This document shows, piece after piece, positions 43,262 through 54,000 of a stretch of DNA of 64,000 bases. The stretch's first letter is position 1; each line of letters opens with the position of its first letter. This DNA is from an uncultured Oscillospiraceae bacterium. Its GTDB lineage: Bacteria; Bacillota; Clostridia; Oscillospirales; Oscillospiraceae. The position numbers and the translations under genes were made by a program. Location: the NCBI GenBank assembly GCA_944385445.1, contig CALWXF010000006.1, positions 1 through 64,000 on the forward strand. The letters run 5' to 3'. Below the pieces are notes generated by a model. That model was not told where the DNA came from. It saw only the letters and a list, made by a program, of their open reading frames with translations, and did no database searches.

Positions 43262-44053
43262 TTGTTGACCATCAGACAATATGTCCGGGCGGAGAGCCTG
43301 GAACAGGCCTACGAATTGAACCAGAAGAAGGCCAATCTCATCTTGGGCGGTATGCACTGGATGAAAATGACCACCCGCAGTGTGGACACTGCCATTGATC
43401 TGTCCGGCCTGGGGCTGGACACCATTGTGGAGACGGACCATACCTTTGAGATCGGCTGTATGGTCACCCTACGCCAATTGGAGCAGCACCCGGCTCTCAA
43501 TGCCTGGTGTAGCCATGCTGTGGCCGATGCCGTCAAGGATATTGTGGGCGTGCAGTTCCGCAACACCGCCACGGTGGGCGGCTCCATCTTTGGCCGCTAC
43601 GGCTTCTCCGATGTGCTCACCGTTTTCCTGGCGCTGAACGCCCGTGTGGTGTGCCACCATGCCGGCGAGATCCCCCTGGAGCAGTATGCCCAGATGCCTG
43701 CTGACCGGGACATCCTGGTGAAGCTGGTGGTGGACAAGCGGCCCATGCAGGTGTCCTACCAGGCTATGCGCCATGCCCGCACCGACTTCCCCATCCTCAC
43801 CTGTGCTGTCTCCTGCGTGGATGGGGTGTGGCAGGCATCCGTGGGTGCCCGTCCCCACAAGGCGGCTCTGGTGCGAGACCAAGAGGGCCTGCTGTGCGGC
43901 GGCGTGGACGAAACCAGCGCCGCCCGATTCGGAGACTATGTGGCGGGGCAACTGAATTTTGGGTCCAACATGCGGGGCAGCGCTGCCTATCGCAGTCAGA
44001 TCTGCGGCGTGCTGGTGCAGCGGGCCGTGCTGGCAGCCTGTGAGGTGAAGTGA
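43262..44053 (+). CDS. Molybdenum hydroxylase FAD-binding subunit
   Basis: A 263-residue xanthine-dehydrogenase-type FAD subunit (CoxM / XdhB). The FAD-binding part has ILGGMHWMKM (variant of the GGT-type loop) and the second region NTATVGGSIFGRYGFSDV, matching the TIGGN-type pattern of the family. It passes electrons from the Fe-S centres to the acceptor. The start is TTG at 43262, after TTGGAGGAAG. It lies just upstream of the Fe-S and molybdenum subunits in the usual FAD / Fe-S / Mo order. Confidence 0.88.
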   Translation: MLTIRQYVRAESLEQAYELNQKKANLILGGMHWMKMTTRSVDTAIDLSGLGLDTIVETDHTFEIGCMVTLRQLEQHPALNAWCSHAVADAVKDIVGVQFRNTATVGGSIFGRYGFSDVLTVFLALNARVVCHHAGEIPLEQYAQMPADRDILVKLVVDKRPMQVSYQAMRHARTDFPILTCAVSCVDGVWQASVGARPHKAALVRDQEGLLCGGVDETSAARFGDYVAGQLNFGSNMRGSAAYRSQICGVLVQRAVLAACEVK

Positions 44054-44054
44054 C

Positions 44055-44528
44055 ATGGAATTGAAATTTGAACTCAACGGCAAGAAGATTGCCACTGTGG
44101 TGGAGGCGGACAGCCTGCTGCTGGACGTGCTGCGCTCCCTGGGCTGCGCCAGCGTCAAGCGGGGCTGCGAGAGCTCCAACTGCGGCCTGTGCACCGTGTT
44201 TGTAGATGATAAGCCGGTGCTGTCCTGTTCGGTGCTGGCTGCCCGGGTGGCCGGCCGCAAAGTCACCACTCTGGAGGGGCTCCAGGAGGAGGCCGCCGAC
44301 TTCGGAGCCTTCATCGCCGACCAGGGTGCCGAGCAGTGCGGATTCTGCAACCCCGGCCTGATGATGAACGCCATTGCCATGTTCCGGGAGAATCCCCACC
44401 CCTCCGAGGAGGAGATTCTCTCCTATCTCAGCGGCAACCTGTGCCGCTGCTCCGGCTATGAGGGACAGCTGCGGGGCATTCAGTCCTATCTGGCTTTCAA
44501 GGATGCCCAGAAGAAAGGAGAGGTGTGA
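44055..44528 (+). CDS. Molybdenum hydroxylase [2Fe-2S] subunit
   Basis: A 157-residue two-cluster protein. The plant-type ferredoxin cluster is GCESSNCGLCTVFVDD with the partner cysteine in VLSCSVLA; the second, helical domain cluster is CGFCNPGLMMNA and CRCSGYEG. It connects the molybdenum site with FAD. It begins one base after the FAD gene stop and is followed by the large subunit at 44532. Confidence 0.95.
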   Translation: MELKFELNGKKIATVVEADSLLLDVLRSLGCASVKRGCESSNCGLCTVFVDDKPVLSCSVLAARVAGRKVTTLEGLQEEAADFGAFIADQGAEQCGFCNPGLMMNAIAMFRENPHPSEEEILSYLSGNLCRCSGYEGQLRGIQSYLAFKDAQKKGEV

Positions 44529-44531
44529 GGG

Positions 44532-46829
44532 ATGCGCCATGTGAATCAACCGGTCCGAAAAAAGGACGCCATGGCCCTGGTCACCGGAAAACCGGTGTAC
44601 ACCGGGGATCTGCGGGACCCTAACGCCCTGGTGGTAAAGGTGCTCCACAGCCCCCACGCCAATGCCATGATCGAGAATATCGACACCTCCATCGCCATGA
44701 AGGTGCCTGGCATTGAGGCCATTTTCACCTACAAAGACGTGCCTCAAAAGCGTTTTACCATGGCTGGACAGACCTATCCTGAGCCCAGCCCCTATGACCG
44801 CCTGCTGCTGGACCGCCATGTGCGATTCCACGGGGATGCCGTGGCCGTGGTGGCCGGAGAGAGCGAAAAGGCTGTGGACAAGGCCTTGAAGCTCATCAAG
44901 GTCGCTTATCAGGTGCTCCCTGCGGTGCTGGATTTCCGCACCGCCAAGGACAACCCGGTGCTGGTGCACCCGGAGGACAACTGGGTAGCGAACTGCCCGG
45001 TGGGGGCGGACAACCACCGGAACCTGTGTGCCCACGATGAGATGAGCCACGGGGACATCGAAGCGGTGTTGGCTGACTGTGATTTGGTGCTGGAGCGCAC
45101 CTACCACACCAAGGCCAACAGTCAGGCTATGATGGAGACCTTCCGCACCTACACCTATATGGACACCTATGGGCGGCTGAATGTACTCAGCTCCACCCAG
45201 ATCGTCTTTCATGCCCGGCGTATCATTGCCCACGCCCTGGACATCCCCAAGTCCAAAGTGCGGGTGACCAAGCCCCGCATCGGCGGCGGTTTTGGAGCTA
45301 AGCAGAGCTGTGTCACTGAGGTGTTCCCCGCCCTGGTCACCTGGAAGACCGGAAAGCCCGCCTACCTGGTGTATAGCCGTCAGGAGAGCCAGACTTCCGG
45401 CAGCCCTCGCCATGAGATGGAGATCACCGTGCGCATCGGAGCCATGAAGGATGGCCGCATCCGTGGCTTTGACATGTATACCCTGTCCAACACCGGAGCC
45501 TATGGTGAGCACGGCCCCACCACCGTAGGCCTGTCCGGCCATAAGTCCATTCCCCTGTATAACCGCAACCAGGAAGCCTACCGCTTCACCTATGACGTGG
45601 TGTATACCAACATGCAGGCCGCCGGAGCCTACCGTGGCTACGGCGCCACTCAGGGTCTGTTTGCCGTGGAGTCCATTGTCAACGAATTGGCAGCTGAGTT
45701 GAAGATGGACCCGGTACAGCTGCGGCTGATGAACCTCATTGCAGAGGGACAGGTGCCCCCTGCCTACTACTATGAGCCCTGTAACGCCTGTGCCCTGGAC
45801 CGCTGTCTGAAGGAAACCGCCCAGCGTATGGGTTGGGACGAGAAGTATCCCTGCCGGGATATGGGCAACGGCAAGGTGCGCAGCGTGGGCGTAGCTCTGG
45901 CCATGCAGGGGTCCAGCATTTCCAATGTGGACATCGGCGGCGCTACCATCAAGCTCAATGACGACGGCTTCTATGCCCTGACCATTGGCGCCGCTGACAT
46001 GGGCACCGGTTGTGACACCATTTTGGCCCAGATGGCCGCCGAGGTCATGGAGTGCGACGTGGACAATGTGGTGGTCTACGGTGCCGACACCGATGCCTCC
46101 CCCTATGACTCCGGCTCCTATGCCTCCTCTACCACCTACCTCACTGGGCGTGCCGTGGAGGAAGCCTGTGAGAAGCTGCGGGAGAGCATCCAGAAGATTG
46201 GTGCAGCTCTCATGAAGTGTGATGTGAAGGACACCGACTTTGACGGCAAGACGGTCCGCTGTGTCAGCGACCCCCAGCGCAGCGTCTCCCTGGTGGACGT
46301 GGCCACGGCTTCCATGGTCAACAACCAGTTTGAGACCCAGTTCACCGCCACCACCTCCTCCCCGGTCTCCCCGCCCCCCTATATGGCTGGCATGGTGGAG
46401 GTGGAGATCGACAAGGCCACCGGAGCCATTCAGGTGCTCAACTACGAGGCCACTGTGGACTGTGGCACGGTCATCAACCCCAATCTGGCCCGGGTCCAGA
46501 CTGAGGGCGGCATCGCCCAGGGTATCGGCATGGCCCTGTATGAGGACATCACCTACACCGATAAGGGCGCCATCCGGGAGGACTCCTTCATGCAGTACAA
46601 GATTCCCACCCGTCAGGATGTGGGACGTATCCATGTGGAGTTTGAGTCCAGCTATGAGCCCACAGGCCCCTTCGGTGCCAAGTCCATCGGCGAGATCGTC
46701 ATCAATACCCCCTCCCCTGCCATTGCCCACGCCGTTTATAACGCCACTGGTGTGTGGCACCGGGAGCTGCCCATCACCCCGGAGAAGATTCTGCTGGGTG
46801 AGAAGTACTACGAAACATCTTCTGTGTGA
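44532..46829 (+). CDS. Molybdenum hydroxylase large (molybdopterin) subunit
   Basis: A 765-residue xanthine dehydrogenase / aldehyde oxidase family catalytic subunit. Domain 1 (about 12-120) carries ARFTGDLR-like LVTGKPVYTGDLRDPNALVV; the molybdopterin-binding patterns are KPRIGGGFGAKQ, GAYRGYGATQGLFAVE and CVALAMQGS-like region; the catalytic base is Glu721 in GPFGAKSIGEIV. Substrates may be purines, nicotinate or related heterocycles; substrate-contact residues cannot be assigned by eye. No xdhC or selenium accessory gene is in the window. mocA lies just upstream of the operon. Confidence 0.93.
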   Translation: MRHVNQPVRKKDAMALVTGKPVYTGDLRDPNALVVKVLHSPHANAMIENIDTSIAMKVPGIEAIFTYKDVPQKRFTMAGQTYPEPSPYDRLLLDRHVRFHGDAVAVVAGESEKAVDKALKLIKVAYQVLPAVLDFRTAKDNPVLVHPEDNWVANCPVGADNHRNLCAHDEMSHGDIEAVLADCDLVLERTYHTKANSQAMMETFRTYTYMDTYGRLNVLSSTQIVFHARRIIAHALDIPKSKVRVTKPRIGGGFGAKQSCVTEVFPALVTWKTGKPAYLVYSRQESQTSGSPRHEMEITVRIGAMKDGRIRGFDMYTLSNTGAYGEHGPTTVGLSGHKSIPLYNRNQEAYRFTYDVVYTNMQAAGAYRGYGATQGLFAVESIVNELAAELKMDPVQLRLMNLIAEGQVPPAYYYEPCNACALDRCLKETAQRMGWDEKYPCRDMGNGKVRSVGVALAMQGSSISNVDIGGATIKLNDDGFYALTIGAADMGTGCDTILAQMAAEVMECDVDNVVVYGADTDASPYDSGSYASSTTYLTGRAVEEACEKLRESIQKIGAALMKCDVKDTDFDGKTVRCVSDPQRSVSLVDVATASMVNNQFETQFTATTSSPVSPPPYMAGMVEVEIDKATGAIQVLNYEATVDCGTVINPNLARVQTEGGIAQGIGMALYEDITYTDKGAIREDSFMQYKIPTRQDVGRIHVEFESSYEPTGPFGAKSIGEIVINTPSPAIAHAVYNATGVWHRELPITPEKILLGEKYYETSSV

Positions 46830-46904
46830 GTTTGTCACAGAAGGGAACCATAAAAGGGTGTATGCTCAGAGTACAAAATTCAACAAGAAAAGGAGACGTT
46901 CCTC

Positions 46905-47210
46905 ATGAATACCATTACCATCACCAAGGACAATTTTGACGCTGAGGTTCTCCAGGCCTCCCAGCCCGTGCTGCTGGACTTCTGGGCTGAGTGGTGCGGC
47001 CCCTGCCGCATGCTGGCCCCTGTGCTGGACCAGATCGCCGCTGAGCGCACCGATATCAAGGTGGGAAAGGTCAACGTGGACAACGAGCCTGAGCTGGCCC
47101 GTCAGTTCGGCGTGATGAGCATCCCTACCCTGGTGGTGATGAAGAACGGCGAGGCTGTGGCTCAGTCCGTGGGTGTGCAGCCCAAGGAAGCCATTCTCCG
47201 CATGATCTAA
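46905..47210 (+). CDS. trxA: Thioredoxin
   Basis: A 101-residue thioredoxin with the active site WAEWCGPCRML, the cis-proline region SIPTLVVMKNG and normal length. It reduces disulfides in the cytoplasm. It is separated from the molybdenum enzyme by 75 bp and has its own terminator. AAAGGAG precedes the ATG. Confidence 0.97.
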   Translation: MNTITITKDNFDAEVLQASQPVLLDFWAEWCGPCRMLAPVLDQIAAERTDIKVGKVNVDNEPELARQFGVMSIPTLVVMKNGEAVAQSVGVQPKEAILRMI

Positions 47211-47219
47211 GACCATTTA

Positions 47220-47260
47220 GAAACCCGTAGCTGTGTTTGTCCAGCTGCGGGTTTCTCTTT
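47220..47260 (+). terminator. Terminator of trxA
   Basis: GAAACCCGTAGCTG (47220-47233) pairs with 47242-47255, then TCTTTTG. One G-A type mismatch at most interrupts the stem. Confidence 0.85.
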
Positions 47261-47332
47261 TGATTGCTTTTTCTGAGAAAAGCAGGTATACTTTACATCA
47301 ACTCTCTATGGATTCGAAAGGAGTTCCATGTT

Positions 47333-49039
47333 ATGAAAGAGCGACGAAAAAAGGGCTTTCCCTGGCCCAAAGGCAAACTGGGAAAAATCCTTCTGAACCT
47401 CCTGGTCACAGCGGTGGTGGGGTTCCTCTACTTCTATATCACCCTTCCTGCCCTCAATCTACAGGCCACGGAGTTTTACGGATTCCTCTTCCTGCTGTGC
47501 CTGGTCTATATGGTCTGTGCCCTGATTACCTCAGGGTTTCAGGACACCACAGTGGTGACGACCGGGAAGGAAAAGATACGCCATTATCTTAGCTTCATCA
47601 AGCAGCAGTGCCTGCCCATCGGGATTTTTATGCTTCTGCTGGTGATAGTGGGTGTGGTAGGACAGCTGGTCTCCCTCCCCATTTTCCGGGCACAAGCTTA
47701 CCGGGAACTTCTGACCGTGAATAGCGGTGAATTTTCCCAGGATATCAGCCAGATCTCCTTTGACGAGATTCCCACCCTGGACCGTACCTCTGCCGAGTAC
47801 CTGGGGGACCGCCAGATGGGAACACTCAGCGACATGGTAAGCCAGTTTGAGTATGGCGGGGATTCCACCCAGATCAACTATCAGGGGCGCCCCGTCCGCG
47901 TGGCCCCTGTGGCCTATGCGGACCTGTTTAAATGGCTGACCAACCGGGGTGAAGGTCTGCCCGCCTATGTGCTGGTGGACATGGTCACCCAGGAGGCCCA
48001 GGTGGTACGTCTGGAGGAGGGAATGAAGTACTCCTTCTCCGAGCCCCTGAACCGGAACATCATGCGCCATCTCCGTTTCCAATATCCCACCTTCATGTTC
48101 TCCACCCCTCGCTTTGAAATTGACGAGCAGGGACAGCCCTGGTGGATTGCCCCCCGGGTGGTGAAAACCATCGGCCTGTTTGGTGGCACCGATATCCAGG
48201 GTGCTGTCCTCTGTAACGCCATCACGGGCGAGAGCCAGTACTACGACGAGGTGCCCTCCTGGGTGGATAACCTCTATACTCCTGCCCTGATCATGCAGCA
48301 GTATGACTACTATGGCACCCTGGTCAACGGATTCATCAACTCCATTTTTGGCCAGAAGGACGTGACAGTGACCACAGAAGGGTATAACTATATCGCCATC
48401 AACGATGACGTATATGTGTATACCGGTGTCACCTCCGCCAACTCCGACCAGTCCAATCTGGGCTTCCTCCTCTCCAACCAGCGCACCAAGGAGACCATCT
48501 TCTACGATGCCCCCGGCGCCACGGAGGCGGCGGCTCAGGCATCTGCCGAGGGCGTGGTGCAGGACCTGGGCTACACCGCCACCTTCCCCCTGTTGATCAA
48601 TGTGGCAGGACAACCCACCTACTTCATTCCCCTCCAGGATAACACCCTGCTGGTGAAGAGCTATGCCATGGTCAACGTGGCCCAGTATCAGCTGGTGGCC
48701 ACGGGAAGCACGGTGGCCCAGTGTGAACAGCAGTATATCCGTATGCTCACAGACAAGGGCCTGACTGAGGAGGAAGAAGTGCCACAGACCACGGCTCAAG
48801 GCGTCGTAGCTGAGATTCGCAGCGCTGTGCTCAACGGCAACACCTACTACTATGTCCGCCTGGAGGAGGAAAGCGTGTTCTACTCCCTCTCTGCCGTGGA
48901 AAACCCCACTGCGGTCATTCTCAATGTGGGCGATCAGGTGAGCATTGAGCACGAAATGGCGGAGAACCCTGCTGCCATCCTCCAGGGATATTCCCTGACC
49001 ATTGACACCTCTGCACCGTCACCCACCCCACAACCATAA
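47333..49039 (+). CDS. Membrane-anchored protein of unknown function
   Basis: A 568-residue protein I do not recognise. A basic N-terminus (MKERRKKGFPWPKGKLGK) is followed by three hydrophobic segments (about 19-40, 47-67, 95-118). The remaining 450 residues look exported: mixed alpha/beta, many Tyr/Thr/Gly, with repeated patterns such as VNVAQYQLVATG and LGYTATFPLLINVAGQPTYFIPLQDN, and a Pro/Ser/Thr tail (TSAPSPTPQP). It is the only gene between the trxA and YolD terminators. The ATG at 47333 has AAAGGAG; a frame extending to 47264 has no ribosome site. A surface or peptide-sensing role is possible but only a guess. Confidence 0.75.
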   Translation: MKERRKKGFPWPKGKLGKILLNLLVTAVVGFLYFYITLPALNLQATEFYGFLFLLCLVYMVCALITSGFQDTTVVTTGKEKIRHYLSFIKQQCLPIGIFMLLLVIVGVVGQLVSLPIFRAQAYRELLTVNSGEFSQDISQISFDEIPTLDRTSAEYLGDRQMGTLSDMVSQFEYGGDSTQINYQGRPVRVAPVAYADLFKWLTNRGEGLPAYVLVDMVTQEAQVVRLEEGMKYSFSEPLNRNIMRHLRFQYPTFMFSTPRFEIDEQGQPWWIAPRVVKTIGLFGGTDIQGAVLCNAITGESQYYDEVPSWVDNLYTPALIMQQYDYYGTLVNGFINSIFGQKDVTVTTEGYNYIAINDDVYVYTGVTSANSDQSNLGFLLSNQRTKETIFYDAPGATEAAAQASAEGVVQDLGYTATFPLLINVAGQPTYFIPLQDNTLLVKSYAMVNVAQYQLVATGSTVAQCEQQYIRMLTDKGLTEEEEVPQTTAQGVVAEIRSAVLNGNTYYYVRLEEESVFYSLSAVENPTAVILNVGDQVSIEHEMAENPAAILQGYSLTIDTSAPSPTPQP

Positions 49040-49042
49040 ATG

Positions 49043-49076
49043 AAAGCTCCACCGACAAGCTTGTCGGTGGAGCTTT
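49043..49076. terminator. Bidirectional terminator
   Basis: A near-perfect 34-bp palindrome AAAGCTCCACCGACAAGC and its complement, with TTTTT on the plus strand and AAA...T tract on the minus strand. It ends the unknown membrane gene and the YolD gene. Confidence 0.9.
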
Positions 49077-49511
49077 TTACAGTTCCAATCGAGAAAACAG
49101 AGGGCTTTCCAATTCCACAATGTCGTCCACAGGGATGTCTCTGCCCTCCACAGTGCGCAATAGCCGCCGAAAGGTGTCCAGAGCACGCACATGTCCGGTA
49201 AACACCTGGTAAGCTCCGCCCGCTTTGCGGGCATCAGGCTGAAAGTAGGTCACTGTGACCTGTGGATATTGGTGTACCTGTTCCAGCAGAACCTGCTGCT
49301 TTCGGTCCAACAAGAGCTTCTCGTCCTCGCTGAGCTGGCGTCTGACCTGGGTGGTGCGGGCTGTCTCCCGGATGGCGGCATCGTGACCTGTGAGGGCGGC
49401 AAAGGGGGCAAACTGTGCCGCCCGGTCCTGCCGGGGCATGGGTGGGCGTACATGGGTGGCAGGTCGTGGCACAGAGAGAATGTCCTCATAGGGGTGTCTT
49501 GTTTCCCTCAT
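49077..49511 (-). CDS. YolD-like protein, partner of the Y-family polymerase
   Basis: A 144-residue YolD-family protein. The family pattern DRAAQFAPFAALTGHDAAIRE is near residue 30. YolD proteins are encoded next to UvrX/ImpB-type DNA polymerases in Firmicutes and are thought to work with them in SOS mutagenesis. It overlaps the polymerase stop by 4 bp on the same strand. The basic role is not known biochemically. Confidence 0.9.
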   Translation of the reverse strand: MRETRHPYEDILSVPRPATHVRPPMPRQDRAAQFAPFAALTGHDAAIRETARTTQVRRQLSEDEKLLLDRKQQVLLEQVHQYPQVTVTYFQPDARKAGGAYQVFTGHVRALDTFRRLLRTVEGRDIPVDDIVELESPLFSRLEL

Positions 49512-51010
49512 GCCTTGTGCCCCCCAATCTGTCCATTTCGCTCCCGGGTCGTGGCCCCGTCCCGGAAATTCATCCCTTTGAGCAGTGCGTTTTTTCCGTA
49601 CTTCTTCTTGATACTGAGAATGGCCTGCTGCTTCTGCCGCTCCCGTTTCAGCTGCGCTTGCCGCTGTTGCCCGTCGTCAGAGAACAGGCTCAGCTGTTGG
49701 AGCCCTTGGGTGGGCAGGCAGTCTTCCCCCAGTACCCGGTTGGCGGTGACGTTGAGCCGCCGAATGAGCAGCTGGGGATTGACGATTCGGTCAAACAATT
49801 TGGACATGGCCTCCACAATCTCTGTGGTGGAGGAGGTGTACTCCGCCAAATGGGTGGTGCCGTGGGCGTGCTTGGGGACAGCCCGTCCATAGGCATCGGT
49901 GGAGACCGCCCCCCGGTAGGCCTGCCGCCGCTGGGGGTCAGAGAGATTCTCCCGGTCATAGCCCACCGTCAAAGTGAGCTGGTCGGTCATCAGTCGATGG
50001 TCCACCAAATCCAGCACCAGCAGATCGGCCATCTCCTGTACTACCAACCGGGCCTTTTCCGCCGTATATGGGATTTTCAGTACTTGGCCCGAACCAACAC
50101 TGTTGGTGGTGGGTCGGTAAGACTTGATATCGGAGATGGTGCACGGCTCCCACCCCCAGGCGTGGTCAATGAGCAGCTCCGCATTCACCCCAAACATCTT
50201 GTAGAGCAGTTCCTCGTTGTAGTAGTCCTCTCGCCTGCCCAGAGAACACCGGGCAATGTCTCCCATGGTGTACAGCCCCTGCTGTTCCAGCTTTTTGGCG
50301 TATCCCCTGCCCACCCGCCAAAAATCGGTGAGGGGCCGGTGGGCCCAGAGGCTGCGGCGGTAGCTCATCTCATCCAGGCGAGCGATGCGAACCCCATTTT
50401 CATCCGGGGATATGTGCTTGGCTTCAATGTCCATGGCCACCTTGGCCAAATATAAATTGCTGCCAATGCCTGCGGTAGCGGTGATTCCGGTGGTGTGGAG
50501 CACATCCAGCAGAATGGTGCGGGCCAACTCTTCCGCCGTCATGCCATAGGTGTCCAGATAGGGGGTCACATCCAGAAATACCTCGTCAATGGAGTAGACA
50601 TGCATATCCTCTGGGGCGATATACTTCAGGTACACGTTATAGATGCGGGTGCTGAAGGAAATATAGTGGGCCATCTGCGGCGGGGCCACCAGGTAGTCCA
50701 GAGCAAGGTCTGGCCGGGCCGACAACTGAGGGGCCTGGTGGGAGGTTCCCGTGAAGACTCCACCCGGGGCCTTGCACCGCCGCTGGGCGTTGATTTCCTT
50801 CACCTTCTGTACCACTTCAAAGAGCCGGGCACGCCCGGGAATGCCATAGGCCTTCAGAGCAGGAGATACCGCCAGACAGATGGTCTTCTCGGTGCGGCTC
50901 TGGTCGGCCACCACCAGATGGGTGGTCATGGGATCCAGTCCCCGCTCCATACACTCCACGGAGGCATAAAAAGATTTTAAATCAATGGATAAATAGGTCT
51001 TCTCCTGCAT
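49508..51010 (-). CDS. Y-family DNA polymerase (UvrX/ImpB type)
   Basis: A 500-residue translesion polymerase. Catalytic acids are Asp10 in YLSIDLKSFYASVEC and the pair in VYSIDEVFLD. Little-finger domain and palm follow (GIGSNLYLAKVAMDIEAK, GRGYAKKLEQQGLYTMGD). A beta-clamp binding motif, QQLSLF, is near residue 455. It bypasses DNA lesions at low fidelity. The ATG at 51010 has GGAGAGGAG; an upstream GTG-like start at 51043 is rejected. No clear LexA box (GAAC-N4-GTTC) is seen in the short upstream gap. Confidence 0.93.
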   Translation of the reverse strand: MQEKTYLSIDLKSFYASVECMERGLDPMTTHLVVADQSRTEKTICLAVSPALKAYGIPGRARLFEVVQKVKEINAQRRCKAPGGVFTGTSHQAPQLSARPDLALDYLVAPPQMAHYISFSTRIYNVYLKYIAPEDMHVYSIDEVFLDVTPYLDTYGMTAEELARTILLDVLHTTGITATAGIGSNLYLAKVAMDIEAKHISPDENGVRIARLDEMSYRRSLWAHRPLTDFWRVGRGYAKKLEQQGLYTMGDIARCSLGRREDYYNEELLYKMFGVNAELLIDHAWGWEPCTISDIKSYRPTTNSVGSGQVLKIPYTAEKARLVVQEMADLLVLDLVDHRLMTDQLTLTVGYDRENLSDPQRRQAYRGAVSTDAYGRAVPKHAHGTTHLAEYTSSTTEIVEAMSKLFDRIVNPQLLIRRLNVTANRVLGEDCLPTQGLQQLSLFSDDGQQRQAQLKRERQKQQAILSIKKKYGKNALLKGMNFRDGATTRERNGQIGGHKA

Positions 51011-51084
51011 GCCTCTGTGCTCCTCTCCCGGTGATGGAACCATTCTACCACAGAGAGTGTCCCATAACCAGGACTTTCATGCGC

Positions 51085-54000
51085 TCAGTCGGCATGGGTG
51101 AGCAAGGTAAACACCTTGGCTTTTCCCACGGCTCGCACCGCCAAAGCACACCCGGCCAAATAAAAGAGAGCAAAACCAGCGGAAGTCAGCCAGACCACAG
51201 GCTGCCCGCTCCAGATCCCAAGGATTACTCCGCTGACCACACAACCCGTCAGACACAGTCCCATCTGTTCTAGGAAGAAGGAGCCAAACACCCGTTTGGG
51301 TGAAGCACCCAGCCCTCGCATAATCGCAAACTCCATGCGGCGGCTATTGACCATCAGCCAGGACACCACAAAGCCCATGACCCCCATGAGGAGGAAGAGC
51401 ACGGGGAAGAGAATTTGGCTCAGGGTGATGTAGCGTCCCAGGGCCTCCACGGTCTGGGTAAAGGCATAGTCGTTGAGCACGACTACAATACGGCTTCCAT
51501 TCAGATCGCCGGGCACAGAGTATCCTTCCTGGGCCAGATACTCCCGACATTGCTCCAAATCATAGGAAGATTGGAGGGTAAATCGACAGCCGGGGAAGTA
51601 TTCCCACGGCGCCGCACTTTGCTGTGGGTTCTCCGCCTGCCAAGGAGGCAGACAGAGGCGGCTGAGAGGCACATAGATGGACTTGTCCGTACCCCCTAAG
51701 GCGTAGGAACCCACAGGGAACACCGTAATAGTGCCTCCCTTCTGGACGTTGATGTTAATGTCATCCCCTAAGCCGATTCCCTGTTCCTCCATCCAAGTCT
51801 GGCTGGCAATACAGGGCAGTGGAGTGCTCTGGGGAGTATTGTAGTAGCCGGGATCTTCTAAGAAGCTCTCGTCCCAGCCCTCCAACCAGGTGATGGCGGG
51901 CACCTGACCATAGGCAAACTTGGGAGATATCTCCAGACCATTGAGGAAAATCAATTCCGGCTGTTTGGAAACCCACTCGCTCCAGAGCTTGTTGCCAAAT
52001 GTGGTGTTTGGAAAGTCTGGCATCTCATCCGGTATCCAAAAGTGGGTGGAGTCATAGACCTGCATGGACGAGAGCAGGCCTGAGTCCCAGAGGCGCCAAG
52101 GGTCTTCCAGCATGAGTCCGGTATACTGCCTGCCATTGACCGAGGTAAATTGTCCGGTGATGGTGGTGTCCTCGTACAGGGTGTCCCGCTGTTGCCCCCA
52201 TCCCAGGGCCGTCACCATCAAAAAGCCCAAAAAGCCAGACAGAACCAGTGTGACCACCGGAACGACCACAGACCGCCAGCCGCCCCGGCGAGCAGAGAGC
52301 AAGGCAAAGCGTACGGCGCCCTTCCCGGCCGTACTGGTCCCGCTGCGGGGGGCCCGCACCCGGCTTTTCCCTCGGTTAAGGGTGTTTTTTCGCTGTGCCA
52401 CCCGGGTGAACAGAGCGCACAGCACCAGAGCCAGTAGAAATACAATGACAGCGGCCACCCAAGCCGGCCACAGCGGCACCTGTTGAGGCAGCTCTGCCTC
52501 TTTGGTGGTACCCAGAGCTCCGTTGCTGTACCGCTGGTCGGCGGCATACAGTGCCTGGGCTCCTTGCAGGGCCAACCAAATGAGCAGCTGCATGGAAATG
52601 GCGGACACTACCATCCCCGCCAGCACGGCCACACCAGCCACCACAGTGACCCCGGAGAGGAGCCACAGCCAGATCTTCCTCTTGGGGGTACCCAGGGATA
52701 CCATCACGTCCACAGCCTGCTGCTGTCGCCCCACAAAGAGGAAGGCAAACAGACACAGCACTGCAAACGAACCCGCCAGAGAGGCAAAGGTGACCCCTTG
52801 GGCAGTGGCCTCCATGGCCTGGAGGGGCTGGGCTGCGGTGGCATATCCCTGGTCATACAGGGTGATCTCTACCCCGTCAGGGGCCATGGCTGCCATCTGC
52901 TCCACAGCCTCCACTGCTTCATCGTTATCCAAAACCGCACGGCCAAACAGATATCCAAACAGCGGAGCATGCGGCAAGGCATCTTGTCGAGAGACCCAGA
53001 GGTGCCCCTCGTAGCCCTTGCTCTGATTGACGATCCCCACCACGGTCCAGGTGCGGCTGTCCCCTGTCTCCTCCAGTGCAAAGGGGTCTGTTTGGGCAGA
53101 CTGCATCACCGACACAGGGAGTTCATCCCCCAGCTCCAAATCCAGCTGCTGGGCAATGTCCTGGGTGACGGTGCATACGCCCGTCTCCCCAGCCTGAGGG
53201 TATCGCCCTTCTTTGAGGTAGAGAGTCCCCTGTTGGAAGGGCTCCAAGGCGGGGATGTTGTCGCTGGCCTCCTCTTGGATGTAGTTGTTGCCAAGATCAT
53301 ACTTTTTGGCGTACTGTGAAAACAGACTGTCGGTAAAGAGAGGATCGTCATAGCGGTCAAAGGAAACCCATGGGGATTGCTCACAGCCCTCATAGAACTC
53401 CCGCACAACAACGGCCTGGGCGGATGTGCCGCCGTCCATCCGCTCTCCATGAATGAGATACCGTTTTCCCTTCTCTGCCACAAACCCGCTCTCTCCAGGG
53501 TGGACTTCCACCAACACGCCGCTTGTTCCGTCATAGGAATATAGGTTTTCCCCGATGATTCCTTGGTAGTGGTCCAGAGCCAAGCGGAAATTGACCAGAG
53601 AGTCTATGGCGGTCAGCTTTCCTGTCTCTGGGTCGGTTTCTATATATGTGTCCCGGCGAAAGAAACCCTCCTGGTTTTTCAACCAGTTCAGCTCCATGGA
53701 CAGGTTCTGCTCCTCGTCCACCAGTGTAACGGTTCCATCCATCTGTTCCGTGACATACGCCGCAGGAGTCTCCGGGGGCATGTAGGTGTAGTATGGAATG
53801 TCTTCCCACACTCCCGCATGAATATGGACGGAGCAACGATCGTCGGAAAGAATCAAGTATTCCTCGGGAAGATCCTCCAACTGTGCGGGACACTCTTGAA
53901 AAGCGAATACCTCACTGAGTTGAAAGACCGATACCACCATTCGATTCTCATAGGGGATGGTACCGTCTGGTCTTCGATAGCCATCGGCCAATACCATACC

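Noticed and set aside
43797..46838. A 1,013-codon open frame on the minus strand opposite the molybdenum hydroxylase genes
   Set aside because: It lies wholly opposite genes with clear family motifs, lacks its own ribosome site and domains, and is a by-product of codon bias in a GC-rich gene.
51011..51084. LexA/SOS box upstream of the Y-family polymerase
   Set aside because: Only GAA-N3-TTC-like fragments are present, not the GAAC-N4-GTTC core of Firmicutes LexA sites.
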